DNA from: a virus
Direction: 5' to 3' (one strand)
Length of the DNA: 64,000 nucleotides
Virus record (IMG/VR): IMGVR_UViG_3300025305_003938
Coordinates: 1 to 64,000 of that record
Made by a program: the position numbers and the translations under genes. Positions 15,111-21,879 of the stretch are shown in pieces (within the stretch, counting starts at the first letter, position 1; each line of letters starts with the position of its first letter). The notes beneath the pieces were generated by a model. That model did not search any database. It worked only from the letters and a program-made list of their open reading frames with translations, and was not told the origin of the DNA.

Positions 15111-15638
15111 ATGAGAGTCGACCACATTGCATACAGAGTTACTGACAGGGATGCTGCAGCGCAGTTCTTTATTGAATCATTGGGATATAAAATAGCTGAT
15201 GAGTTTGAGATTAAATTTGAAGATGACACATGCGCGCAATGTTACGCATTAACACCATCAGAGAAGATAAGCAACATAGAAGATTTCAATCAGTGGACTA
15301 CATTGACTAATGATGGAGAGTATCATATGCCACCAGAGATATTTGTTTCCCAAGGTTCGCCTGGATCTATAGTTGATCGATGGGTGTGCGAAAATGGGAA
15401 CGGCATACATCATGTTGCTTATCAAGTTGATAATGTCGCTGCAACCATGAAAGAATGGAAAGAAAAAGGCTGGGCCTCCTTCACGACAGAAGGGCCGATT
15501 ACCGCCAATGGTTTGACGCAGTGTTTTACAAAGCCGCATCATCTAACTGGTATGATATATGAGTTTATATTTAGAACGAAAAAGGGCTTTAATATCGATA
15601 ATGTAAAAGACTTGATGACGAGCACTGTAGGCAACTAA
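15111..15638 (+). CDS. VOC/glyoxalase-superfamily protein
   Basis: This 175-residue protein shows the paired beta-alpha-beta-beta-beta pattern of the vicinal-oxygen-chelate fold: VDHIAYRVTD...AAQFFIESLGYKI in the first half and GIHHVAYQVDNVAATMKEW...IYEFIFRT in the second. Metal ligands probably include the His of VDHIAY, the His of IHHVAY and the Glu of YEFI. This class includes glyoxalase I, methylmalonyl-CoA epimerase and resistance enzymes; the substrate cannot be read here. Unlike its neighbours it has no leader. Confidence 0.8.
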   Translation: MRVDHIAYRVTDRDAAAQFFIESLGYKIADEFEIKFEDDTCAQCYALTPSEKISNIEDFNQWTTLTNDGEYHMPPEIFVSQGSPGSIVDRWVCENGNGIHHVAYQVDNVAATMKEWKEKGWASFTTEGPITANGLTQCFTKPHHLTGMIYEFIFRTKKGFNIDNVKDLMTSTVGN

Positions 15639-15645
15639 TTATAAT

Positions 15646-16083
15646 ATGAAACTCCTACTTGAACAATGGCGGAAACTTATTAGTGAAGAAGAGTGGAGAG
15701 CATCTGGTGAAGAAATGATGTTTCCTGCTAAGTTTATGTTCTCGCATATGGGTGAGTATAGAACAGAACAGCGATGGAGAGATTTTGCAAAACTCTCAGA
15801 AGAAGAGAAGGTAAAGTGGGCACAGTCGGTTAATGTTGAGGAGCCCGTTGAGGTTACAGTTTTTGCCGATGGGATGTTTGGCCATGGAGATGGCCACCAT
15901 CGCGTAATGGCCGGGAGAATCTTGAACGTGAAAATACCCATTATCATAAGCAGAAATAAACTGAAGGAAAAGAGTCCAGAATTGTGGGAAAAGTGGCTGA
16001 GCTTGATCGATCAAGGAAAGAGTCCAAAAGAATTAAACCCAGAAGGATACATACTTTCAACACCAGATGATATACCCGCATGA
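15646..16083 (+). CDS. Leader-tagged ParB/sulfiredoxin-like protein
   Basis: This 145-residue protein begins with leader A (MKLLLEQWRKLISEEEW). The core VEVTVFADGMFGHG-DGHHRVMAGRIL-NVKIPIII (written with breaks, residues about 68-100) matches the ParB/Srx fold, with the nucleotide-binding GxxHR-type motif at DGHHRVMAG. Proteins of this fold include CTPases, nucleases and modifiers of other proteins. With the HAD and ADP-ribosyltransferase-like neighbours it completes a run of three leader-A cargo proteins. Confidence 0.78.
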   Translation: MKLLLEQWRKLISEEEWRASGEEMMFPAKFMFSHMGEYRTEQRWRDFAKLSEEEKVKWAQSVNVEEPVEVTVFADGMFGHGDGHHRVMAGRILNVKIPIIISRNKLKEKSPELWEKWLSLIDQGKSPKELNPEGYILSTPDDIPA

Positions 16084-16259
16084 AGTTACTAGAAAACCAA
16101 GCGTATATCAAGATTCCTGATTGGGATTATCCAATAATTGTTGATATTATCTCAAGAAACGAAGAAAAGCAGACGATTAACGTATCTTACTATTGTGGTT
16201 TGCACGAAAGGCGGTTATTAGATACTGTCCCAACTAGCTGGATTATGAAAGAAAATTAG
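16080..16259 (+). CDS. Small protein, unknown
   Basis: This 59-residue frame begins inside the stop of the ParB-like gene (ATGA overlap at 16080) and ends with TAG at 16257-16259. It opens with MKLLENQAY, which looks like a shortened leader A, then alternates strand-forming residues (YIKIPDWDYPIIVDI). No family is recognised. Confidence 0.55.
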   Translation: MKLLENQAYIKIPDWDYPIIVDIISRNEEKQTINVSYYCGLHERRLLDTVPTSWIMKEN

Positions 16260-16377
16260 CTTTTCTGGTTTTTAGATTGGTCATTGGTAAAATAATTGAC
16301 GCAAATAGGTAATTTTTCTTAAGTTTTGATTAGAAAAACACTAATTATAGTGTTATCTAATTTTAGAGGCTAATATT

Positions 16378-17100
16378 ATGAAAGTTGTAATCAGCAAAAC
16401 TTGCAATGCATTGAACGAACTCGGGTATATTGAACCAGTTCACGATCCTAGGCCGACAACGAACGAAGAGGGGTTTATGACCGCCGAACAAGAGGCGGAA
16501 CTTGAAGCTCTTGCAGCGTCGATTGTCTCGTCTGAAATAGCGCAAAGAAAAATGGCAGACGAGGCCGCGGCCGAGGGACATTCTCCGGAAGAATATTTGG
16601 AATATCTTCGAAACCACTATGGCGATGAAAGTTTCGTCATTCAATATAAGGATTTACTGTCCGACGAAGACGAACTTCGTGCAGAGAACAAAATTAGTAT
16701 TTCGCACGCACAACTAAAAAGTATTATTTTAGAGGAACTAGAAGAGACTAAGCTGCTTCGTTCTTTATACGGGACGCATGTTGATCTTGGCAAAGTTAAG
16801 GTTCCTCATCGCGGTTCCAAATCCGCTCCCACTATTCCAGTATATGATGAAGATGGAAAAGAACATTATGTAAGCTATGATAGTATTACATATGATGACG
16901 GGAAAAAAGAAGGCTTATCAAACCAAATTAAGCAAAGAAGATTAGAAAGACAAAAATTAGAAGAAGAGGGAACCGCTATAGCTGGTATTGAAGCTTTGGC
17001 CTCACGTATGCGCAGCGACATTGAGAGCGTAGCTAAAGAGGCGAAAATAACGACAGCGGCGTTATTATCACTTATTAGTCAAGAACTGACACAAAAATAA
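16378..17100 (+). CDS. Unknown protein with an internal leader-B-like segment
   Basis: This 240-residue, mostly helical, charged protein starts at ATG 16378 after AGAGG. Around residues 108-125 it has HAQLKSIILEELEETK, very like leader B of the next genes but internal, as if two pieces had been fused. The N-terminal 100 residues are acidic. The C-terminal half has a small beta segment (PTIPVYDEDGKEHYVSYDSI) and a long helix. No function is recognised. It heads the 16.4-19.1 kb group. Confidence 0.65.
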   Translation: MKVVISKTCNALNELGYIEPVHDPRPTTNEEGFMTAEQEAELEALAASIVSSEIAQRKMADEAAAEGHSPEEYLEYLRNHYGDESFVIQYKDLLSDEDELRAENKISISHAQLKSIILEELEETKLLRSLYGTHVDLGKVKVPHRGSKSAPTIPVYDEDGKEHYVSYDSITYDDGKKEGLSNQIKQRRLERQKLEEEGTAIAGIEALASRMRSDIESVAKEAKITTAALLSLISQELTQK

Positions 17101-17113
17101 AGGAACATATATC

Positions 17114-17254
17114 ATGAAAGAATTACTAAAAGACGCACTAGACTTAGCAAGACGACTAGTCTTATTGCAGCAGCCTAGAGAAGCTTATGTTGTACTAGTT
17201 GCAACTGGCCTATCTGGCTTTATTGCCGGCCTTATTGTCGCAGGGACCTTGTAG
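17114..17254 (+). CDS. Small membrane protein
   Basis: This 46-residue frame (ATG 17114, AAGGAA upstream) has an amphipathic basic N-terminus followed by a C-terminal transmembrane helix (about residues 25-45, rich in Ala, Gly, Val and Leu). It could be a holin-like or anchoring peptide, but nothing confirms this. Confidence 0.5.
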   Translation: MKELLKDALDLARRLVLLQQPREAYVVLVATGLSGFIAGLIVAGTL

Positions 17255-17261
17255 AAAAAAA

Positions 17262-17753
17262 ATGAAAATCACCAAACAAGAGCTGAAAGAAATTATCAAG
17301 GAAGAACTTGCTAGTACATTAGTCGTACAAGAAGCCATGTCTGAGCTTCGATCAAAATGGTTCAAGATACAGAGTCAATCTGATCGCGACCCCAATAGGC
17401 GCTCCGAGTATCTGGTCGCGCTGCAGGCGGAGAAGCTAATTAGACTAATAGAAGAACATTCAGAGTTTGAGAATAAATATAATACGATGATGGGTCGCCT
17501 CGATAGGCTAGAAGAATCAGATCTAAAAGCCGAAGCCATCAGCGATGTTCAGGGGTATCTTGCTTCTGTTAAGAAAGAAGAGATTTCGGAAGGTTGGGGT
17601 CAGAAAACCACTACCGCACAGGTTGATCAAGGAATCCGAAAAGGGAAGATAATATCAGGAGTAAAACGAATTGTATTAGATAAGAGCACTCCGGAAAATA
17701 CCCTTGTAGGGTTAGAGACATGGATTCGTGGAATCGAAGGAGAATTAAAATGA
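17262..17753 (+). CDS. Leader-B-tagged helical protein, unknown
   Basis: This 163-residue protein starts at ATG 17262; an earlier in-frame start at 17199 lies in the membrane-protein gene. It begins with leader B (MKITKQELKEIIKEELAS). The body is helical and charged, with a coiled-coil-like part (about 60-110). It overlaps the next leader-B gene by 4 bases. No family is recognised. The leader DNA is nearly the same as that of the genes at 17750 and 18037. Confidence 0.75.
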   Translation: MKITKQELKEIIKEELASTLVVQEAMSELRSKWFKIQSQSDRDPNRRSEYLVALQAEKLIRLIEEHSEFENKYNTMMGRLDRLEESDLKAEAISDVQGYLASVKKEEISEGWGQKTTTAQVDQGIRKGKIISGVKRIVLDKSTPENTLVGLETWIRGIEGELK

Positions 17754-18025
17754 AAATCACCAAACAAAGACTAAAAGAGATGATCAAGGAAGAGCTTTCG
17801 GAGGCAGGGGTCCGAATGGATGCTTTGGGAAATGTCAATCCGAGTGATTTAGAGAACAAAGACACCGACGACGAGCCGGTGATGTCTTGGAGCACAGAGC
17901 AGGAGACCGCGTACACCGAGTTGCGCGATGCGGTCAAAACTTGGGTCAATCACACTAGGCAAGGAGGCCTTCTCGACGGCGCCGCTATTAGAAACGCAAT
18001 ACATGACGCCCTGAAGGCGAAGTGA
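17750..18025 (+). CDS. Leader-B-tagged small protein, unknown
   Basis: This 91-residue protein starts at ATG 17750 (ATGA overlap). It has leader B (MKITKQRLKEMIKEELSEAG). The L-S-E followed by Ala is a textbook match to the T4 gp21 prohead-protease site pattern (L/I-x-E, then a small residue). After a polar linker comes a helical domain of about 45 residues (AYTELRDAVKTWVNHTRQ). Its function is unknown. Confidence 0.75.
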   Translation: MKITKQRLKEMIKEELSEAGVRMDALGNVNPSDLENKDTDDEPVMSWSTEQETAYTELRDAVKTWVNHTRQGGLLDGAAIRNAIHDALKAK

Positions 18026-18036
18026 GGAGACATCGG

Positions 18037-18246
18037 ATGAAACTCACTAAACAAAGACTTAAAGAGATTATCAAGGAAGAGCTTTTAAGAGAAAGATTCC
18101 TAGATCTCACTGAAACCGCGCGGAAGGAACTGCCGGCAAGAGTACATGCTAAAGCCAAAACACTAGAATCAGAAGGATATCCAAAAGACCAAGCATATGC
18201 GGTTGCTATCAGCATGCTTGGCATCAAAGAGGATGAAGAGAAGTAA
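18037..18246 (+). CDS. Leader-B-tagged small protein, unknown
   Basis: This 69-residue protein starts at ATG 18037 with leader B (MKLTKQRLKEIIKEELLRER). The rest is a short helical hairpin ending in EGYPKDQAYAVAISMLGIK, a motif I have seen in small phage proteins but cannot name. It lies 11 bases after the previous gene. Confidence 0.72.
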   Translation: MKLTKQRLKEIIKEELLRERFLDLTETARKELPARVHAKAKTLESEGYPKDQAYAVAISMLGIKEDEEK

Positions 18247-18249
18247 GTT

Positions 18250-18606
18250 ATGAAAATTTCAATAAAGAAATTAAGAGAAATAGTCAAAGAAGAACTCTTC
18301 TATAGAGAGTTTTATCGCAATGGTGAAGAAATAGTAGAAGCTGATCAAGAGCGCGTACGAGCTGATCTTGAAAGGCGCCCGGGCGAAGATAGGGTCCCCA
18401 ACGGAAGAGCGGTAAGAGTGGCACTCCAACGTCGACTCGGGGCGAGCATACAGTCTCTGGGTGGTGATTTAGACAAGGCTAGTAAGATATTAGAAGGGAT
18501 CACGGCCGCAAACAGTGACCCAACCGACAGAGGTTTCGATTCAGCTTTAAATTCCATTGTTGAAGTATTAGAGAGCTTAAGTCATCAAACTCACGGAGAA
18601 GAATAA
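18250..18606 (+). CDS. Leader-B-like tagged protein, unknown
   Basis: This 118-residue protein begins with a diverged leader B (MKISIKKLREIVKEELFYRE). The body is Arg/Glu-rich and helical. No family is recognised. It starts 3 bases after the previous stop, within the same packed group. Confidence 0.72.
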   Translation: MKISIKKLREIVKEELFYREFYRNGEEIVEADQERVRADLERRPGEDRVPNGRAVRVALQRRLGASIQSLGGDLDKASKILEGITAANSDPTDRGFDSALNSIVEVLESLSHQTHGEE

Positions 18607-18607
18607 A

Positions 18608-19075
18608 ATGAAAACTACAAAATCAAGATTATTACAATTAATTAAAGAAGAACTTGAAGTTGTTCTCACGAACGACGAAGCTGTTGAATTGTTTGGCAAT
18701 GATGTCAAAGAACAAATCAACGAGTTTAATGGCGGAATTATGAGCGCAGATGATGTTCCTTTTGTTCCCCTCCGACAGTCTCCCAGCGGCGAGCTTGAAG
18801 ATCAGCGTATCCCGGCCGATGATTTATACGATGCCGTCTTCGATGCTAGATTAGCCACAGACGACGCTGTGCGCCTCTTGAACAACCCTGAATACGATGA
18901 TGTATACGAGATGGTCCAGCAAGCGTTCAACGGCCTAGGAAACGCGCTGAACGCCCTCATAGAGCACGGCGCTCAGCCGCCGCAGAACAAGAGAGTTGTT
19001 GCACAGGCGCCGGGTGGTAAAGAAGACTCCGAAATGCGTAAGCTTTCACACATTGGCGAAGAAAACAAAAAATAA
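18608..19075 (+). CDS. Leader-B-like tagged acidic protein, unknown
   Basis: This 155-residue protein has leader B variant MKTTKSRLLQLIKEELEVVL. The body is acidic, with a helical domain at about 72-125 (DDLYDAVFDARLATDDAVRL) and a disordered tail. It is the last of the clear leader-B proteins. Confidence 0.72.
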   Translation: MKTTKSRLLQLIKEELEVVLTNDEAVELFGNDVKEQINEFNGGIMSADDVPFVPLRQSPSGELEDQRIPADDLYDAVFDARLATDDAVRLLNNPEYDDVYEMVQQAFNGLGNALNALIEHGAQPPQNKRVVAQAPGGKEDSEMRKLSHIGEENKK

Positions 19076-19106
19076 TTCATCCTCTTTGATTAAATCAATT
19101 TAACCA

Positions 19107-19208
19107 ATGAAATCATTCGTTTCTGAACATTATGTATTTGTTATTATTTTTATCTCCTTTCTCCTTTCTATAATTTTATTTCCTGAAGACAAAAGCGACC
19201 ATAGTTAA
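19107..19208 (+). CDS. Very small membrane protein
   Basis: This 33-residue frame is almost entirely one transmembrane helix (about residues 8-25, rich in Ile, Phe, Leu and Val) with a polar C-terminus (PEDKSDHS). No strong ribosome-binding site is seen. It is supported by position in an otherwise packed region and by the clean membrane-helix pattern. Confidence 0.4.
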   Translation: MKSFVSEHYVFVIIFISFLLSIILFPEDKSDHS

Positions 19209-19235
19209 ACTAACAGCCTAGGAGGGCTATGGTGT

Positions 19236-19502
19236 ATGTCGCGACGGAGAATAGTATATCCTTCTAGGATTAAAATAGGGGACGTTGTTACAGATGTCGC
19301 CTCTGCTTATTTGGGCCTTCCAGAAAAAGTTGGAATAGCCATCGAAAGAAAAATAAAAAATAAAGTTAACTACTTCCATGTCGTATGGATAGGATATACT
19401 AACGACGAAAAGAGCGAAGGGCATGTTTTGGAGCAGCCGGCAGAATCAGAATGGATGCCAGAATCTGCATTAGAAGTGCTCGTTTCAGCAATTAACGAAT
19501 AG
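19236..19502 (+). CDS. SH3/KOW-like small protein
   Basis: This 88-residue protein starts at ATG 19236 behind AGGAGGG. IKIGDVVTDVASAYLGLPEKVGIAIE...NYFHVVWIGY follows the same Gly-Asp-Val-Val opening and Val-Gly-Ile turn as the barrel family in the first 7 kb, placing a distant paralogue here. Confidence 0.65.
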   Translation: MSRRRIVYPSRIKIGDVVTDVASAYLGLPEKVGIAIERKIKNKVNYFHVVWIGYTNDEKSEGHVLEQPAESEWMPESALEVLVSAINE

Positions 19503-19520
19503 TTAGTATAGGGCCCTTTC

Positions 19521-19685
19521 ATGAATGGACTGTATGATTTTATAATCGAATACCTGAAAAGGAAAGAGGAAGAACAAAAGAGACTTCCTATTCAAATCCC
19601 AATTCCCAAACAGCCTATGGAGCAAATAAGGGAAGAGGAGAAGAAAACGCCCTCTGATAGAGGGGTGATAGTAATTGATATGTGA
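19521..19685 (+). CDS. Small charged protein, unknown
   Basis: This 54-residue frame (ATG 19521) has a Lys/Glu-rich helix followed by a Pro-rich stretch (IQIPIPKQP) and a charged tail. It overlaps the start of the next membrane-protein gene by 11 bases. No family is recognised. Confidence 0.45.
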   Translation: MNGLYDFIIEYLKRKEEEQKRLPIQIPIPKQPMEQIREEEKKTPSDRGVIVIDM

Positions 19686-20025
19686 ATTTAAAAATTCTAT
19701 TAAAAATATTCAAATATTATTAAAAGTATTAGTAATACTTGCACTTTTAGATTTAATAGCAACGATATATTGGGTTGCAGCTGGGCTGGCTACTGAGGCT
19801 AATCCCATCATGAACTTCTTTTTGCAGTATTCCTTCTATTCTTTCGCCATGGCAAAATTATCTCTCTCGTTCACAGGAATTTTCACTTTGAATCTTCTAA
19901 AAGAGAAAAGGCAAACACTTATTTTCAGTCTATCGGCAATGCTGGTTATCGTTTATCTCGGTGTTGTTGCATGGCATACGTATGGCTTAGTACTGCTGCT
20001 AATTTTTAACAATGGCCTTATCTAA
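19675..20025 (+). CDS. Integral membrane protein (DUF5658-like)
   Basis: This protein of about 116 residues has a probable TTG start at 19675, overlapping the previous gene. Three to four transmembrane helices are visible, and the segment DLIATIYWVAAG...EANPIMNFFLQ resembles DUF5658 membrane proteins, whose conserved EANP motif is present. Its function is unknown. The start is uncertain because no ATG lies before the first helix. Confidence 0.6.
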   Translation: MICEFKNSIKNIQILLKVLVILALLDLIATIYWVAAGLATEANPIMNFFLQYSFYSFAMAKLSLSFTGIFTLNLLKEKRQTLIFSLSAMLVIVYLGVVAWHTYGLVLLLIFNNGLI

Positions 20026-20048
20026 TATTAAAAACTAATTACCGTGTT

Positions 20049-20300
20049 ATGTTTGATTTCAATCACTTAAGAGATAATGGGTCTTCCTATCGCCAACATG
20101 GCCGTTTTGCTATGTTTGTGGCACTGAGAATGTTGGCAGCTTCCCTATTACTAATGGTTCACTCGGTTTTACCGTTCGTGATGATGCCAAAAGGCCTGAG
20201 TATAAAGGGTATGTCCGACTTCTTGTTCGATAAACACTCAGAAAGCTACGAAAGAGCAGAAAGATCCAAGAAAAGAGTGAGGAATTCGAATGAACTATAA
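20049..20300 (+). CDS. Small membrane protein (DUF6356-like)
   Basis: This 83-residue protein carries FNHLRDNGSSYRQHGRFAM and, in the membrane helix, LLLMVHSVLPFVM. This spacing of conserved His, Tyr, His and Pro resembles DUF6356 proteins. The tail is basic. It overlaps the zinc-peptidase gene by 11 bases. Confidence 0.6.
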   Translation: MFDFNHLRDNGSSYRQHGRFAMFVALRMLAASLLLMVHSVLPFVMMPKGLSIKGMSDFLFDKHSESYERAERSKKRVRNSNEL

Positions 20301-21231
20301 AATTATTAATAATTCTACTGCTAATTTGTACCATATTGAGCAAGTTGTTGACCATTTCTTTCCATATTCTCAAAAAAGACTCAAATTCGATAAGCCCGTA
20401 ACTATAAGCTTCGAATCTGACGTAGAGAACGCACAAAAAATGCTTGGAAAAACAGCATATTACGACCCAGAAGGGTATTCATTGGCATTATATGTCGACG
20501 ATAGGCACCCAAAGGACATTTTACGGTCATTATCCCACGAATTGGTACACCATGCTCAGAATTGTCGCGGTGAATTCGCAAAGAGTGGAGATATGGGCCC
20601 CGGATATGCTCAAAAGGACCCCCATATGCGCGATATGGAGCTAGAAGCATATACTGAAGGAAATATTATCTTTAGGGACTTCGAAGACCTAATTAAAGTA
20701 GGAAAAATTAATATAAAAATTGATTTTGATGAAGGAGAAAAGCAAATGTCGCTTAAAGAGTGGAAAAACAACGAAATTAACAGTTTATTACTAGAAAAGT
20801 GGGGAATTGGCAAAAAAGAGGCCGAAACTACCACCGAGAACGAAGAGCTTGAGAAAGCTGAAGTCGAAGAGAGCGCACAGGGTGTAGAGCGCGCGCTGGA
20901 CACTCCGGCGGCTGATAATGCACAAGCATTGGTTGCTAAACAGCTTCAAGGCCTTTCCGACGAGGATAAAGCAGCTGCAATATTGGATATTTTGCAAAAT
21001 CATGGAGTATCTGCAGACGATCTAGTCAATTCCTTGGCAAGACTCAGAAGAGCTAGTGCAGAGGTCGAACCAGCAGCAGCGCCGGCTGAGCCAGCCCAAG
21101 GTGGCCGGCCAACGCCTAGGCGTCATCGGGGCCGCGGGCCCGAAGTCCGCGGACTGAGGTTTGAAGAGAGTAACATTAATGAGTTAGTCGATAAGATTGT
21201 TGAAAAATTACAAAACACGGAGGAAAAGTAA
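20290..21231 (+). CDS. Zinc metallopeptidase-type virion protein
   Basis: In this 313-residue protein the N-terminal domain (about 1-150) carries HELVHH (83-88) and a downstream acidic helix MRDMELEAYTEG (about 113-124) that could supply the third ligand, as in gluzincin-like peptidases found in T4-like marine phages. The rest is a linker with Ala/Pro/Glu-rich disorder and a short C-terminal helix (NINELVDKIVEKL). It may process head or internal proteins, which would fit the leader-tagged proteins nearby; this is inference. Confidence 0.78.
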   Translation: MNYKIINNSTANLYHIEQVVDHFFPYSQKRLKFDKPVTISFESDVENAQKMLGKTAYYDPEGYSLALYVDDRHPKDILRSLSHELVHHAQNCRGEFAKSGDMGPGYAQKDPHMRDMELEAYTEGNIIFRDFEDLIKVGKINIKIDFDEGEKQMSLKEWKNNEINSLLLEKWGIGKKEAETTTENEELEKAEVEESAQGVERALDTPAADNAQALVAKQLQGLSDEDKAAAILDILQNHGVSADDLVNSLARLRRASAEVEPAAAPAEPAQGGRPTPRRHRGRGPEVRGLRFEESNINELVDKIVEKLQNTEEK

Positions 21232-21232
21232 G

Positions 21233-21622
21233 ATGGCATCGCCAAAGAAAAAGAAATTAGCTAGAGCACGAAGAAGACTAGAAGCCGAACGTGCTGCCGC
21301 AGCAGCGACGACAGAGGTTGTCACTGCAGCTGCAACAGAAACAGTTGCCACCACAGCAGATACTACTACTGAGACTTCAACTACTACAGAAGCCACAGAG
21401 ACTGTTACTACAGAAACCGCAGAAACCGCCGCCACTACGGGCGCCGTTGCAACAGCGACTGCGACTGTAGAAGATGCTGCTACCGTAGCTGCTGTTACTG
21501 AAACTGCGAAAGCAACTGTAACAACTGCTGCAACCGAAGAAGCAACCACTACTTCGAAAGCAACAACTACCGCAAAGTCGACTTCGAAAAGTACAGCAAA
21601 GAGAACAAGAAAAACGTCTTAA
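21233..21622 (+). CDS. Low-complexity Ala/Thr/Glu protein with Lys-rich ends
   Basis: This 129-residue protein starts at ATG 21233, after AGGAAAAG. A basic N-terminus (SPKKKKLARARRRLEAER) is followed by about 80 residues made almost only of Ala, Thr, Glu and Val, and a basic Ser/Thr/Lys tail (STSKSTAKRTRKTS). The ends look DNA-binding and the middle is probably disordered. It could be an internal, DNA-associated protein. The antisense strand is also open here because of the low complexity; that frame is a shadow. Confidence 0.65.
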   Translation: MASPKKKKLARARRRLEAERAAAAATTEVVTAAATETVATTADTTTETSTTTEATETVTTETAETAATTGAVATATATVEDAATVAAVTETAKATVTTAATEEATTTSKATTTAKSTSKSTAKRTRKTS

Positions 21623-21628
21623 TTTAAA

Positions 21629-21877
21629 ATGGACTTCGCATCACTTACAAGACGGTTTTTAATGAATGAAACCAAAGAGCCGGGTATACAGAGTTATATC
21701 CTAGCTCTCGGTGAAATTATCCATAATGTAAAACCAGGGACTCAAAGAGACTCCCGCCGTCTTGAAGTGGCTAAGACCCACCTAAGAGAGATAAAACGCC
21801 ACACAAAGCGGCTACAGGAGCGTGTGAACGTCCTAGAAGAGCGTGTTAACGTCTTAGAAGAACAAAAAGGAGACTAA
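21629..21877 (+). CDS. Short coiled-coil protein
   Basis: This 82-residue protein is helical throughout. Its C-terminus has a tandem heptad repeat (ERVNVLEERVNVLEE), also visible as a DNA repeat at about 21820-21860. The start may be ATG 21629 or 21662. It probably oligomerises. No family is recognised. Confidence 0.6.
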   Translation: MDFASLTRRFLMNETKEPGIQSYILALGEIIHNVKPGTQRDSRRLEVAKTHLREIKRHTKRLQERVNVLEERVNVLEEQKGD

Positions 21878-21879
21878 TC

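Noticed and set aside
21208-21549. A Val/Ala/Ser-only open frame on the - strand
   Set aside because: It is a shadow of the Ala/Thr/Glu low-complexity gene at 21233.
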